Shown: positions 14,368 to 23,267 of the stretch, in pieces
How the letters are laid out: the number at the start of each line of letters is the position of its first letter
Numbering within the stretch: the stretch's first letter is position 1
Made by a program: the position numbers and the translations under genes
Origin: Schaedlerella sp.
Lineage (GTDB): Bacteria; Bacillota; Clostridia; Lachnospirales; Lachnospiraceae
Reading direction: 5' to 3'
DNA length: 41,367 nt
Assembly: GCA_020024595.1 (NCBI GenBank)
Contig: JAHHTO010000003.1
Location: forward strand, 1-41,367
The notes under the pieces: model-generated
The model's database searches: none
Told to the model about the DNA's origin: nothing
What the model saw: the letters and a program-made list of their open reading frames with translations, nothing else

Positions 14368-16275
14368 TTACTGGTTATTTTTCTGTAGTAATTCTGGTTC
14401 GTTCTGGTTAATGTAGGACTCCAAACTGGATCTATCTATCAGGGCAGGAAGGACTCCTTCTCTTGATATACAGAACCCGGCGGCATAAGTTGCGATTTTT
14501 ACCGCTGATTTTAGATCGTACCCGTAAAGAAGATAGGATGCAAATGCGCTGACAAAGGCATCACTTGCTCCGGTCTTGTCTATTGCAGGAAACTGTGCTG
14601 CGGGAAAATAGTCATCCCACTCCTTTGTTTTTACATAACAACCACGTTCACTTAAAGTTACGATCACAACCTGGATACCACATTCCAGCATAGATGCTGC
14701 CTGCTCTTCCATGGAAGGAGAGGTGTTTGAACACAATTCAAAAAGCTCATCTTCATTTGGGATGATGATATCAATCATAGAAAGCATTTCATAAGTCATA
14801 GAACTACAGGCGGAAGGTTTGACTATCGTTTTTACATTATGCTCATGTGCGATTTGACATGCTTCCATCAGGGTATCTGGAGGGATTTCTGATGGAATTA
14901 GGCAATATCCTGAATTTTCGAATAAATGTTTCTCTTTTCGGATATCTTGTGGAGTAAAGAGTGCGTTGGCTCCGGTCAGTATTGAAATCATGGAATCTCC
15001 GGCAGAATCAAGAAAGATGTAGGCCTTTCCGGTATCGGCCTGTGTACAGCGCCTGACGCCTGTGGTATCAATTCCATTCTCATTCAATGTCTGATAAATT
15101 TGATCGGAATCTGTATCAGAGCCGACGTTTCCGATTAATGAGACCTGGTGCCCTAATCTTGCGGCACCAATTGCCTGATTGATTCCTTTTCCGCCTGGAT
15201 AAACAGAAAATACAGAAGTGCTGACTGTTTTTCCTGTGTGTGGCAGCTGTGGTACATTGAGGTAAACATCCATATTTATGCTTCCAACAACTGTGATCTT
15301 GGCTAAGTTAGATGCATATGGAGAACCTATCGTAGAAACGCTGTTTAGATGAAATTTTTGAGAAAATGAAGTTTCTTTTCTCTCTTTTTTTGTAATGTGG
15401 TTGATGATTTTATTGCATAAAAACGCACCAAACTCCATGTTTGATACAGTATAAGTTGATATATCGGGAAATCCCAGCGTTTCAGAATTGTCATTTTTCA
15501 ATGAGATTAAAGAAAGGTCTTCCGGGATTCTATAGTGCAATGAATTCATCAGTTGATAAAACTCCAGTGCTTTCTGATAATGCGAAGAGACAATAGCGCT
15601 TATCTGGTGTGTATTGATCTTGTAGATTAAGGATTCTGTAAATTCGTAAAAAATAAGATCTTCGTTCAAAGTCAGATGATTTTCAAATAAACACTTTTTG
15701 TAACCGGATAAAAAATCGGAAGTTCTTCGACCTTTGGTCAGAAGACAGGCAATATTTGTGTGTCCGTTTTTTATCATTTCCCGCGTGAGTCGATATGCAA
15801 ATTCTTCATAAGGAAGAGTAATGCGGTCTTTTCCCCCGGCTGGACCAAGCGTAAGATATGGAATCTCCTTTTTTACTATATGAAATGCATTTTCCAGACT
15901 TTGATCGCATACAGGTTCCCAAATGATTCCGTCAACGTTGCTCTTGCATAGTGATGTTATGTTTTTAAGCTCCTGATCGGGATCGGAGTAGCTGTTGCAT
16001 ACGAGAGTCGTATAACCATTGGCTTGAGCGGTCTGAATCAATCCATCTAATGTTTTGTCAAATGAGATAGAAGAACGAAGCAGGATGCCTAGTATCCAGG
16101 TTTTTTGAGAAGTATTAATTGAAGCTGAAGAATAGGGGGTATAATTATATTCTCTGACAATTTTTAGTACTTTTTCGCGTGTTTCCTTACTGATGCTGGA
16201 ATCCTTCTGGTTTACGATCTTTGAGACGGTGGAGGTAGAGACCCCTGCAAGCTGTGCAATTTCTTTGATATTCAT
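14368..16275 (-). CDS. LacI-family repressor fused to a ribokinase (PfkB) domain
   Basis: The protein has 635 residues. Residues 1-55 are a LacI helix-turn-helix (IKEIAQLAGVSTSTVSKIVN). About 60-315 is the periplasmic-binding-like sensor domain. From about 328 to the end is a complete PfkB kinase: VVGSINMD start, YPGGKGINQAIGAARLG sugar-binding motif and the catalytic DKTGASDAF, where the usual GAGD is GASD but Asp is kept. ATG 16275 follows AGGGAGGAATACTT; an in-frame upstream start at 16545 has no such site and would run through the promoter region. It is divergent from the ECF operon and probably represses it and the ribokinase operon. The kinase domain may phosphorylate the inducer or its product. 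Confidence 0.9.
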   Translation of the reverse strand: MNIKEIAQLAGVSTSTVSKIVNQKDSSISKETREKVLKIVREYNYTPYSSASINTSQKTWILGILLRSSISFDKTLDGLIQTAQANGYTTLVCNSYSDPDQELKNITSLCKSNVDGIIWEPVCDQSLENAFHIVKKEIPYLTLGPAGGKDRITLPYEEFAYRLTREMIKNGHTNIACLLTKGRRTSDFLSGYKKCLFENHLTLNEDLIFYEFTESLIYKINTHQISAIVSSHYQKALEFYQLMNSLHYRIPEDLSLISLKNDNSETLGFPDISTYTVSNMEFGAFLCNKIINHITKKERKETSFSQKFHLNSVSTIGSPYASNLAKITVVGSINMDVYLNVPQLPHTGKTVSTSVFSVYPGGKGINQAIGAARLGHQVSLIGNVGSDTDSDQIYQTLNENGIDTTGVRRCTQADTGKAYIFLDSAGDSMISILTGANALFTPQDIRKEKHLFENSGYCLIPSEIPPDTLMEACQIAHEHNVKTIVKPSACSSMTYEMLSMIDIIIPNEDELFELCSNTSPSMEEQAASMLECGIQVVIVTLSERGCYVKTKEWDDYFPAAQFPAIDKTGASDAFVSAFASYLLYGYDLKSAVKIATYAAGFCISREGVLPALIDRSSLESYINQNEPELLQKNNQ

Positions 16276-16412
16276 AAGTATTCCTCCCTTTATGTAAATG
16301 ATAAAGAAATTAAAAAAATATGTCAATAAATACCAATATGTTAAAAGTGCATAAAATAGGGCGGGCTTGATTGTGCAAAATGCTGTATTGTTGGAAAAGT
16401 TGCCATAATATA

Positions 16413-16442
16413 TTGACAATTTGTTGTCAGAAGTGATAAATT
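16413..16442 (+). promoter_or_regulatory. promoter of the ECF/nucleoside operon
   Basis: TTGACA (16413-16418) and TAAATT (16437-16442) are separated by 18 nt. The operator pair starts 8 nt after the -10. Confidence 0.6.
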
Positions 16443-16450
16443 CTTCATAA

Positions 16451-16476
16451 GAAAACTGTTTCGGAAAACTATTTCC
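16451..16476. promoter_or_regulatory. double LacI-type operator, copy A
   Basis: Two adjoining imperfect palindromes, GAAAACTGTTTC and GGAAAACTATTTCC, lie at the predicted transcription start. The same arrangement occurs at 25273-25298. They are likely targets of the LacI-PfkB fusion encoded next door. Confidence 0.65.
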
Positions 16477-16536
16477 TAATAATGCCTTCATTGGCAATAA
16501 GTGGTCGAAAAGCGAATCAAAAGGAGGATGAGAGAT

Positions 16537-17172
16537 ATGTCTCAAAAGAAGAAAATGACGTTTACGGCAGGGTTGAAAGCTCAGTTTTCAACAAAATCAC
16601 TGGTTCTTATACCAATCGCAGTCGGTATCAACCTGATTGGAGGAACTTTATGTTCGGCATTAAAACTCCCGTTATTCTTGGATATGATCGGAACAATCGT
16701 CATTGCGTGTTTGTCTGGACCATGGGTATCTGCCCTTTGCGGATTATTGACAAATGTGTTTCTCGCACTAGTTGCTAATCCGGTTTATTTGCCGTACTCC
16801 ATTGTAAGTATTCTTTGTGGTCTTGTAACCGGTTATATGGTGAGAGCAGGGCTTTTCAAAAAAATCTGGGGAACGGTTTTAATCTGGCTTGCATGTACAG
16901 TGACAAACACAATATCTGCTTCTTTGATAACAATATTTGTTTATGGAGGTGCGACAGGCGTTACAGGATCCTCTATATTTACGGCAACCTTGATTGCTGC
17001 TACGAAAGATATTATGATGTCTGTTTTCTCATCCTCTTTCATTGAAAATTTGATTGATAAGGGAATCGCATTTTTTATTGCATTTATTATTGTACAGAAG
17101 ATTCCAAAAAGATTTCTGAGTCAGTATGCTTCGGATTCAACGGAAGAACTGGAAGAAGATGATGAGGATTGA
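16537..17172 (+). CDS. ECF transporter S component, substrate unknown
   Basis: The 211-residue integral membrane protein has about six hydrophobic helices, a basic N-terminus (MSQKKK) and an acidic C-terminal tail. It precedes the T and two A components of an ECF (energy-coupling factor) importer, so it is the substrate-binding subunit. ATG 16537 follows AAAGGAGGATG; longer in-frame starts lie in the leader without a comparable site. The specificity is not recognisable. The operon encodes a nucleoside hydrolase and sugar kinases and is controlled by a ribokinase-fused repressor, so a nucleoside, ribose or a ribosylated vitamin-like compound is the likely cargo. Confidence 0.75.
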   Translation: MSQKKKMTFTAGLKAQFSTKSLVLIPIAVGINLIGGTLCSALKLPLFLDMIGTIVIACLSGPWVSALCGLLTNVFLALVANPVYLPYSIVSILCGLVTGYMVRAGLFKKIWGTVLIWLACTVTNTISASLITIFVYGGATGVTGSSIFTATLIAATKDIMMSVFSSSFIENLIDKGIAFFIAFIIVQKIPKRFLSQYASDSTEELEEDDED

Positions 17173-17206
17173 TTAATACCTGTATAGGGATGATGGGAGG
17201 ATAAAT

Positions 17207-17998
17207 ATGGCTAAAGTGTCAAATACGTTTGTTCCAAAACATACGGTCGTTGAAAATATAAATCCTATGACAAAAATTCTGGCAGTGTTTTCGTTGGGGC
17301 TAGGAACGCTGATTTTTCCAAATTTCTGGTTGGGGCTATTTGTGATCCTGGGGCTATTTGTTGTAGCTGGTCTGGCGAAGCTATTGAAAGAGTTTGTCAA
17401 GATTATGTTTGGGTTTGGAATTCCGATTACAGTTATGCTGATATTTATCCAAGGATGTTACAGTCCTAAAAATAGGACATACATTGCGGATTTTGGATTT
17501 GCAAAGCTTGGGCTTGAAGGAAGTTTATATGCACTGAAAGTGGTCAGCACACTGCTGGTTTTTCTGGGAACGTTTTACATTATGAATAAAACTACGTATA
17601 CAGGGAAGTTAGTTGCGGCTTTGACAAACAGTGGATTACCTCCGAAAGCCGGATATCTTGTACTGGCAAGCCTCAATGTGGTGCCGCAGATGCAGCGGAG
17701 GATGTCAATTATACAGGAAGCACAAAGTGCGAGAGGAGTGGAGACAGGAGGTGGAATGCTGGCAAGGGTAAAAGCATATATTCCGCTACTGGGACCGGTG
17801 GTCATGTCCTCTCTGACAGATGCACAAGAACGCGGTATGACTCTGGAAACGAGAGGGTTTGGAATTACAGGAGTGAAACAAACCACTTATGTGGAAGTTG
17901 AAAAATCTGGTTTGGATAAAATTTTGAATATGCTTTTGATTCTCTTTTTCGTTATTGTACTGGTGGTTACAGTATTGATGAAAACGAACATTATATAG
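17207..17998 (+). CDS. ECF transporter T component (EcfT)
   Basis: The 263-residue membrane protein has about five helices and the two short arginine motifs that couple EcfT to the ATPases: SARGVET (about residue 175) and ETRGFG (about 215). The start follows GGGAGG. It belongs to the CbiQ/EcfT family and links the S component to the A-A' pair. A dedicated T component in the same operon marks this as a group I ECF system rather than one sharing the general EcfAA'T module. Confidence 0.85.
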   Translation: MAKVSNTFVPKHTVVENINPMTKILAVFSLGLGTLIFPNFWLGLFVILGLFVVAGLAKLLKEFVKIMFGFGIPITVMLIFIQGCYSPKNRTYIADFGFAKLGLEGSLYALKVVSTLLVFLGTFYIMNKTTYTGKLVAALTNSGLPPKAGYLVLASLNVVPQMQRRMSIIQEAQSARGVETGGGMLARVKAYIPLLGPVVMSSLTDAQERGMTLETRGFGITGVKQTTYVEVEKSGLDKILNMLLILFFVIVLVVTVLMKTNII

Positions 17999-18014
17999 AG
18001 GAAGGGAAGAGAAA

Positions 18015-18869
18015 ATGAGTAACGTAGTATTAGAAGTGAAGGATTTTTCTTTTAAATACAGACAGACAAAAAGGAAAGCTTTGAAAAAAGTGAGTTTTCA
18101 GGTGGAAGAGGGAAGCTTTTTGTGTATCATTGGTGCGAATGGATCAGGAAAGTCTACCTTGTGTAATGCTCTGGTGGGGTTGATACCTCATTACTTTGTT
18201 GGCAAAATGGCAGGGGAGATCAGAGTAAACGGAATTAATGTAGCAGAAAGCTCAATCGCAAATCTTTCTTCAGAAATCGGTCTTGTATTTCAAAACCCAT
18301 TTAATCAGTTGTCATATACAGCCGGTACTGTGGCGGAGGAATTGGCGTATGGCCTAGGCAACCGGGGAGAGTCGAGAGAGAAAATGGTTGAAAAGGTAAA
18401 GTATGTTGCTGAATTGATGCGCATAGATCATATCATCCATAAGAATCCGCTTGAATTATCTGGGGGACAGGTTCAGAGAGTTGCTTTCGGTTCGACGTTC
18501 ATTATGGAGCCGAAAATACTTGTTCTGGATGAGTGTACAACGCAGTTAGACCCACTTGGAAGCGAAGAGATTTTTGATATCGTAAAAAATTTGAATAGTA
18601 AGGGAATTACAGTTATTATGGTAGATCACGATATGGAACGTGTGGCGAGATGTGCAGATCGAATTATGGTTCTTGATCAAGGTGAGGTTGTTGCAATTGA
18701 TGAGCCTAAAAAGATTTTTGGAAATCCGGATATCGTAAACCATCATATTGATGTTCCTGATTATGTGAAAATTACTCAGGCACTCCGTGAAAAAGGCTAT
18801 ACTTCTCACGAGATTGAAGTCACAGAAGAGCCTACAGTAGAACTTGTAAAGGAGGCGCTGCAGGCATGA
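18015..18869 (+). CDS. ECF transporter ATPase, canonical
   Basis: In this 284-residue ABC ATPase the motifs are intact: Walker A GANGSGKST (40-48), Q-loop VFQNPFNQ, signature LSGGQ (148-152), Walker B ILVLDE (168-173), and the H-loop His in MVDHDME. The C-terminal extension of about 50 residues is typical of EcfA proteins. It starts behind GGAAGGGAAG, 16 nt after the T gene, and overlaps the next ATPase by 4 nt. The two ATPases form the heterodimer driving the importer. Confidence 0.88.
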   Translation: MSNVVLEVKDFSFKYRQTKRKALKKVSFQVEEGSFLCIIGANGSGKSTLCNALVGLIPHYFVGKMAGEIRVNGINVAESSIANLSSEIGLVFQNPFNQLSYTAGTVAEELAYGLGNRGESREKMVEKVKYVAELMRIDHIIHKNPLELSGGQVQRVAFGSTFIMEPKILVLDECTTQLDPLGSEEIFDIVKNLNSKGITVIMVDHDMERVARCADRIMVLDQGEVVAIDEPKKIFGNPDIVNHHIDVPDYVKITQALREKGYTSHEIEVTEEPTVELVKEALQA

Positions 18870-19675
18870 AAATTGAACTGAAAAAGATGCGTCATGTATA
18901 TCCTACGGGTGATGAGGCTTTAAAAGGAATTGATTTGGTAATAGAAGGCACAGATCCGGTTGCTATAATCGGCCAGAATGGTGCGGGTAAAACAACGATT
19001 GTAAAACATTTTAATGGAATTCTGCGACCTACATCAGGAGAAGTTCTGATTAATGATGAAAATATAGAAAAATGTTCTACGGCACAGTGGTCGAAAGAAA
19101 TAGGATATGTATTTCAGAATCCGGATGACCAGCTGTTTCTTGAAACAGTAAGGAAAGAATTTGAATTCGGTCCACAGCAGATTGGAATGTCGCAGAAAGA
19201 AATTGAAGACAGAATAGGCTGGGTAGCCAAGCTTGTTGGCTTAGAAGATAAATTGGATGTGCATCCTTTTGATCTGACTTCGACAGAGAAAAAATTCTGT
19301 ACGATCGGGTCTGTTATCATGATGAATCCAAAAGCACTGATATTCGATGAACCGACTTGTGGACAGGATGTAGAAGGAAATATCCGGCTACGCAGAATTA
19401 TTGAGGAACTGCATGATAGAGGGAAATTGTGCATTACAATCTCTCATGATATGAAGTTTGTCGTAGACAATTTCAAGAGAGTCATTGTTATGTGCAAAGG
19501 TCAGGTACTTCTTGATGGTAAAACAGAAGATGTATTTACTCAGACAGAAGTCTTAAAACAAAGTTTTGTCACACCTCCGCCGATCACAAAGGTTGCGCAG
19601 GGGGCAGGACTTAAAAAAACCGTTTTTACAACGGAAGCATTTATAAAAGTTTTTGAAGAAGAAAGGAAAAAGTAA
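18866..19675 (+). CDS. ECF transporter ATPase with degenerate signature
   Basis: This 269-residue ABC ATPase has an intact Walker A (GQNGAGKTT), Q-loop (VFQNPDDQ), Walker B (ALIFDE, 157-162) and H-loop (ISHDM). Where the LSGGQ signature should be, residues 137-144 read LTSTEKKF. In a heterodimer the signature of one subunit completes the ATP site of the other. The composite site that uses this motif, bound to Walker A of the preceding ATPase, should therefore be weak. The other site keeps LSGGQ. Such asymmetric ATPases are known among ABC exporters; in ECF systems it is unusual. The start overlaps the previous gene. Confidence 0.85.
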   Translation: MKIELKKMRHVYPTGDEALKGIDLVIEGTDPVAIIGQNGAGKTTIVKHFNGILRPTSGEVLINDENIEKCSTAQWSKEIGYVFQNPDDQLFLETVRKEFEFGPQQIGMSQKEIEDRIGWVAKLVGLEDKLDVHPFDLTSTEKKFCTIGSVIMMNPKALIFDEPTCGQDVEGNIRLRRIIEELHDRGKLCITISHDMKFVVDNFKRVIVMCKGQVLLDGKTEDVFTQTEVLKQSFVTPPPITKVAQGAGLKKTVFTTEAFIKVFEEERKK

Positions 19676-19678
19676 AAA

Positions 19679-20380
19679 ATGGCAGATGTAATTATTCAGA
19701 TTTATGGAATCAGAACAGTAGAGGATGCAAGAATGGTTATCGAGATGGGAGGACATCATATCGGTGTTTCCTATGGAAAGATTAAGAGAACCCCGGGACA
19801 GCTTACATGTGAGCAGGCGAAAGAAATTTTTGAAGGTGTTCAGCCGGAAGCTGTCAAGATTGGTTTGACTGTATCTGAGGATATTGAAGAAATCACAGAA
19901 AACTTAAAAGAAGTACTTCCAGAAGTTCTTCATTTGTCAGGAGATATCGAAGGAATCACTCCGGCAGAAGTACAGGAGTTAAAAAATCGTTTCCCGGGAC
20001 TAAAGATCATGCAGGCAATTCCTGTTTTGGCAGGCGTTCCGCTTGAGGAGCAGAAAGTGTTGCAGTACATCAAAGATTATGAGCCGGTTTCAGACTTCTT
20101 CTTAATTGACACAAAAGCTCCGGCAGCAGGAGATATTGGTGCGACAGGTCTGACACATGACAGAGAGATTGACAAAGCAATTGTTGAGAGTACGAGCGTA
20201 CCGTGTATCATTGCTGGAGGACTGGATGCAGATAATGTTGCAGAGGCAATCCATATCACACATCCATATGGCGTTGACTCTTTCAGTCTTACAAACTATG
20301 ACGATGAGAGAGCTGATACACTTAGATGTAAAGATCCGGCAAAAGTAAAGGCATTTATCGAGGCATCTAAAAATGCATAA
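19679..20380 (+). CDS. TrpF-like (phosphoribosylanthranilate isomerase-fold) protein lacking the catalytic Cys
   Basis: The 233-residue beta/alpha barrel resembles TrpF: an N-terminal strand and loop (VIIQIYGIRTVEDA), the acidic LIDTK strand with Asp144, the GATG loop (154-157) and the C-terminal phosphate-binding IIAGGLDADNVAEA. In TrpF the first strand ends in the base Cys (KICGIT); here the aligned position is Tyr9. The general acid Asp is kept. The tryptophan pathway is not nearby. The gene lies 3 nt after the ATPase and overlaps the PfkB gene by 8 nt, so it works with the kinase. An Amadori-type isomerase or related lyase on a phosphoribosyl compound is a guess; the substrate is unknown. 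Confidence 0.7.
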   Translation: MADVIIQIYGIRTVEDARMVIEMGGHHIGVSYGKIKRTPGQLTCEQAKEIFEGVQPEAVKIGLTVSEDIEEITENLKEVLPEVLHLSGDIEGITPAEVQELKNRFPGLKIMQAIPVLAGVPLEEQKVLQYIKDYEPVSDFFLIDTKAPAAGDIGATGLTHDREIDKAIVESTSVPCIIAGGLDADNVAEAIHITHPYGVDSFSLTNYDDERADTLRCKDPAKVKAFIEASKNA

Positions 20381-21347
20381 TGTAATTGTAATCGGCGATG
20401 CAAATGTTGATATTATTGTACCGTATCCTAGGTTTTTAAATGAAGAAAGAACTTTGGTAGATTATCCCAACCCCACACTGCAGGGAGGTGGGACGTCTGC
20501 TAATACAGCTGTAGCACTTTCGAAACTTGGTGTCGGAACAAGTTTTATTGGAACGGTTGGAAAAGATCAATATGGGAAGTACATCAAGCAAGATTTTGAA
20601 GAAGCGGGGATAGACATTTCCAATCTGGTTATAGAACCAGAATTGAATACAGTAGGTGTGTTTGCTTTCATAGATGAAACCGGAGAAAGATATCTTTGGG
20701 GGTGGCCGAGAGTAGATCAATCATTTAAAGTGCTTGATAGAAGCAAAATTCCATTTGACAAAATCCGCAGTGCGGATTGGGTCCACTCATCTGGAATGTG
20801 CCTGGTGTATGATACTTCAGCAAGAAGCACAATCATAGAAATCTTTAAAGAAGCACATGAAGCAGGTGTACCTACATCGTTTGATTTGAATTTAAGAGTA
20901 GATAATGGAGTTCTCGATCCAGAATATGAGAAAGCGGTAAGAGAAATTATAAAATATACAACATATCTTCTCGGATCAGGAACTGATGAATTTAAATATC
21001 TTGGAGAAGAAAAGAACTGGAGAAAAAATGCAGAGAGTTTTGTATCTGCAGACAGAACTGTAATTGTGAGAAACGGAAAAGATGGGTCTTATGGATTTTC
21101 TTCAAATGAATGTGTAGAGGCACCGGCATTCCATGTAGTTGTAGAGGATACAGTAGGTGCGGGAGATGTGTATAATGCAGGATTTATTGCAGCGTGTCTG
21201 GAAGGAAAAACATTGAAAGAAAGCCTGATTATGGGAAATGCTGTTTCAGGATATACCGTCACAAAGAAAGGTGCGCGAAGCAGCCCCAAATTGGATGAAG
21301 TTGAGAAATTCATACAAGAACATAAGGTGAAAGAGGAGAAACAATAA
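20373..21347 (+). CDS. PfkB-family carbohydrate/nucleoside kinase
   Basis: The 324-residue kinase has an N-terminal VIGDANVDIIVPYP, the GGGTSANTAVALSKLG motif (PfkB signature 1) and a C-terminal EDTVGAGDVYNAGF with the GAGD anion hole and catalytic Asp. It overlaps the TrpF-like gene upstream and the nucleoside hydrolase downstream by 1 nt, so translation is coupled. It probably phosphorylates the sugar part of the imported compound. Which sugar or nucleoside is unknown; the residues do not distinguish ribokinase from other PfkB kinases. Confidence 0.85.
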   Translation: MHNVIVIGDANVDIIVPYPRFLNEERTLVDYPNPTLQGGGTSANTAVALSKLGVGTSFIGTVGKDQYGKYIKQDFEEAGIDISNLVIEPELNTVGVFAFIDETGERYLWGWPRVDQSFKVLDRSKIPFDKIRSADWVHSSGMCLVYDTSARSTIIEIFKEAHEAGVPTSFDLNLRVDNGVLDPEYEKAVREIIKYTTYLLGSGTDEFKYLGEEKNWRKNAESFVSADRTVIVRNGKDGSYGFSSNECVEAPAFHVVVEDTVGAGDVYNAGFIAACLEGKTLKESLIMGNAVSGYTVTKKGARSSPKLDEVEKFIQEHKVKEEKQ

Positions 21348-22318
21348 TGAAAAAAGTAATTTTAGATTGTGATCCGGGACATGATGACGCCTTTGCCATG
21401 ATGTTAGCGGTTCAGCATTTGGATGTATTGGGAATTACTACGATAGGTGGAAACTGCACATTGGAAAACGTGACGAAAAATGCCTTAAAGGTATTAGAAG
21501 TTCTCGGACGGACAGATATTCCTGTATTTGCAGGGCATTCTTGCCCGACAACTGTTCCGCTTGTGACGGCACCTCAGTTTCACGGGGAGACTGGGCTTGA
21601 CGGTCCGGTTCTTCCAGAGCCTACTGCGAAGCCGCAGAATAAGCATGCGGTAGATTTTATCGTGGAGACTGTAATGAATACGGATGATGTAACACTGATT
21701 GCTACAGGTCCATTGACGAATATTGCGGCAGCAATCAATCGTGAGCCGAGAATTGTTGAACGAGTGAGAGAATTGAGTATTATGGGTGGCTCTGTGACAT
21801 TTGGAAACTGGACACCTGCGGCAGAATTTAACATCTATGTTGATCCGGAGGCTGCTTATCGTGTGTTTAATTCTGGAATGCATGTAAAAATGTCTGGAAT
21901 TAATCTTACCAGGCAGTGTTGTCTGACAGCAGAACATGTGGCAAGATTCCGCGAGATTGGAACAAAAGCAGCAAATTTTGCAGCGGATCTGACCGAGTTT
22001 TTCATTGATACAACGATTAAGAGCGCATCTCTTTCAGGGGCGAATATGCACGATGCATGTGCAGTAGCATGGCTGATCGATCCATCGTTGATTAAATCAG
22101 CTGAGATGCACATTGATATTGAATTGAAAGGTGAACTGACAAGAGGGATGACAGTATGTGATTATAGGCATCTTCGCGGCGTAGAGCCGTCTGTGGATTT
22201 GTGCAGAGAACCGCAGATGGAGTTTAGAGGAAAACAGCCGAATGCGGAAGCTGCACTGGAATTGGATTTCCCGGGATTTATGGATTTACTGTATAAGACA
22301 CTTGAAAAGTATAATTAA
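21347..22318 (+). CDS. nucleoside hydrolase, RihA/B-type
   Basis: The 323-residue enzyme has the calcium-binding DCDPGHDD N-terminus, GNCTLENVTKNAL, TGPLTNIA, the substrate-binding EFNIYVDPEAA and the C-terminal MHDACAVAWL with the catalytic-region His and the Ca-binding Asp. These are all elements of the inosine/uridine-preferring nucleoside hydrolase family, which cleaves the N-glycosidic bond to ribose and base. All key residues are present. The operon context suggests that it cleaves an imported ribonucleoside. Confidence 0.9.
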   Translation: MKKVILDCDPGHDDAFAMMLAVQHLDVLGITTIGGNCTLENVTKNALKVLEVLGRTDIPVFAGHSCPTTVPLVTAPQFHGETGLDGPVLPEPTAKPQNKHAVDFIVETVMNTDDVTLIATGPLTNIAAAINREPRIVERVRELSIMGGSVTFGNWTPAAEFNIYVDPEAAYRVFNSGMHVKMSGINLTRQCCLTAEHVARFREIGTKAANFAADLTEFFIDTTIKSASLSGANMHDACAVAWLIDPSLIKSAEMHIDIELKGELTRGMTVCDYRHLRGVEPSVDLCREPQMEFRGKQPNAEAALELDFPGFMDLLYKTLEKYN

Positions 22319-22346
22319 ATGAAGAAATGATGCGGAGGAGTTGTGT

Positions 22347-23264
22347 ATGCGTTCAGATTCCAAAAAATATACGCTGTTAGGGTTCTTAACGATTTTGATC
22401 TGGGGAACAAGTGCGGTTTTTACAAGGAATCTAAGTACTAATATTGGCGCATATACCTCCGCAGCTTTGGTTAATTTGATAGGTGGTGCTGTCGTTCTTG
22501 TCAATCAGCTTATGAGAAGAGAGGGATTAGAAGAAGTTCGACAGCTTTCTTATAAGTGTTGGTTTATATGTGGTTTCTTTTTTGTTCTATATACGGCTTT
22601 GTCTTATATATCCATGGGAATGGTGGAAAGTGATGAAGCGGTGGTCACATTGGTTTTAATACGTTTTTTGTGGCCGCTTTTTACGTTGATTTTTACGATA
22701 CCGATTCTAGGGGCAAAAGCATCCTTATGGTTGGTGGGAGGTGTCGGCGTAAGTATGGCGGGGATTGTTGTTGTGAAACTCGGGGAGAATCTATTTGATT
22801 TTTCGAGTTTCGCTCAAAATCTGTTTACAGGCAGTGATATACCCGGGTATGTGCTTGGGTTTCTTTCCGCAGTTTCATGGGGGCTTTATACAAATCTGAT
22901 TAAAAAGTATGTAGGGACAAGAAAAGTGGATGGTGTAGGAATCTATATGATTCTTACGGGAATCGTTTTGGGAGGAATCGCACTTTTTGCAGATGAGCCA
23001 AGACAATTTTCAGCTAGTCTGCTGGGACAGATTCTATATGCAGGCGTTGTGGTAGGGTCCGTAGCGAATACGTTCTGGGGACTTGCCATTAAAAAAGGAA
23101 ACATGCTGCTAGTTGTACTTGTGTCTAATTTTTTGCCCATTATATCTTCAATAATTACTTCGTGTATGTTGGGAGTGGGAATAACAATTCCGATATTAGT
23201 GGGATCTGTTCTTGTTGTAGTGGGAACATTATGGAGCAAAACGTGTTTTAAGGTGTTTGAGTAG
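22347..23264 (+). CDS. EamA/DMT-family transporter
   Basis: The 305-residue protein has ten predicted transmembrane helices in two EamA repeats (about 10-145 and 165-300; WGTSAVFTRNL and VSWGLYTNLI at the repeat starts). ATG 22347 follows GCGGAGGAG at 6 nt. It probably exports a metabolite or base released by the hydrolase, or takes up a related compound. Substrates of DMT carriers cannot be read from sequence. The gene is tightly linked (3 nt) to the HAD gene. Confidence 0.8.
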   Translation: MRSDSKKYTLLGFLTILIWGTSAVFTRNLSTNIGAYTSAALVNLIGGAVVLVNQLMRREGLEEVRQLSYKCWFICGFFFVLYTALSYISMGMVESDEAVVTLVLIRFLWPLFTLIFTIPILGAKASLWLVGGVGVSMAGIVVVKLGENLFDFSSFAQNLFTGSDIPGYVLGFLSAVSWGLYTNLIKKYVGTRKVDGVGIYMILTGIVLGGIALFADEPRQFSASLLGQILYAGVVVGSVANTFWGLAIKKGNMLLVVLVSNFLPIISSIITSCMLGVGITIPILVGSVLVVVGTLWSKTCFKVFE

Positions 23265-23267
23265 ATT

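Noticed and set aside
16300..16537. Riboswitch upstream of the ECF operon
   Set aside because: ECF operons often have one, but the leader is under 100 nt, has no conserved riboswitch core or terminator, and a LacI-type operator explains the control.
16276..16545. N-terminal extension of the LacI-PfkB protein to an upstream in-frame start
   Set aside because: The added residues are hydrophobic and irregular, cover the promoter/operator region of the divergent gene, and lack a ribosome binding site, while ATG 16275 has AGGGAGG and the standard LacI N-terminus.
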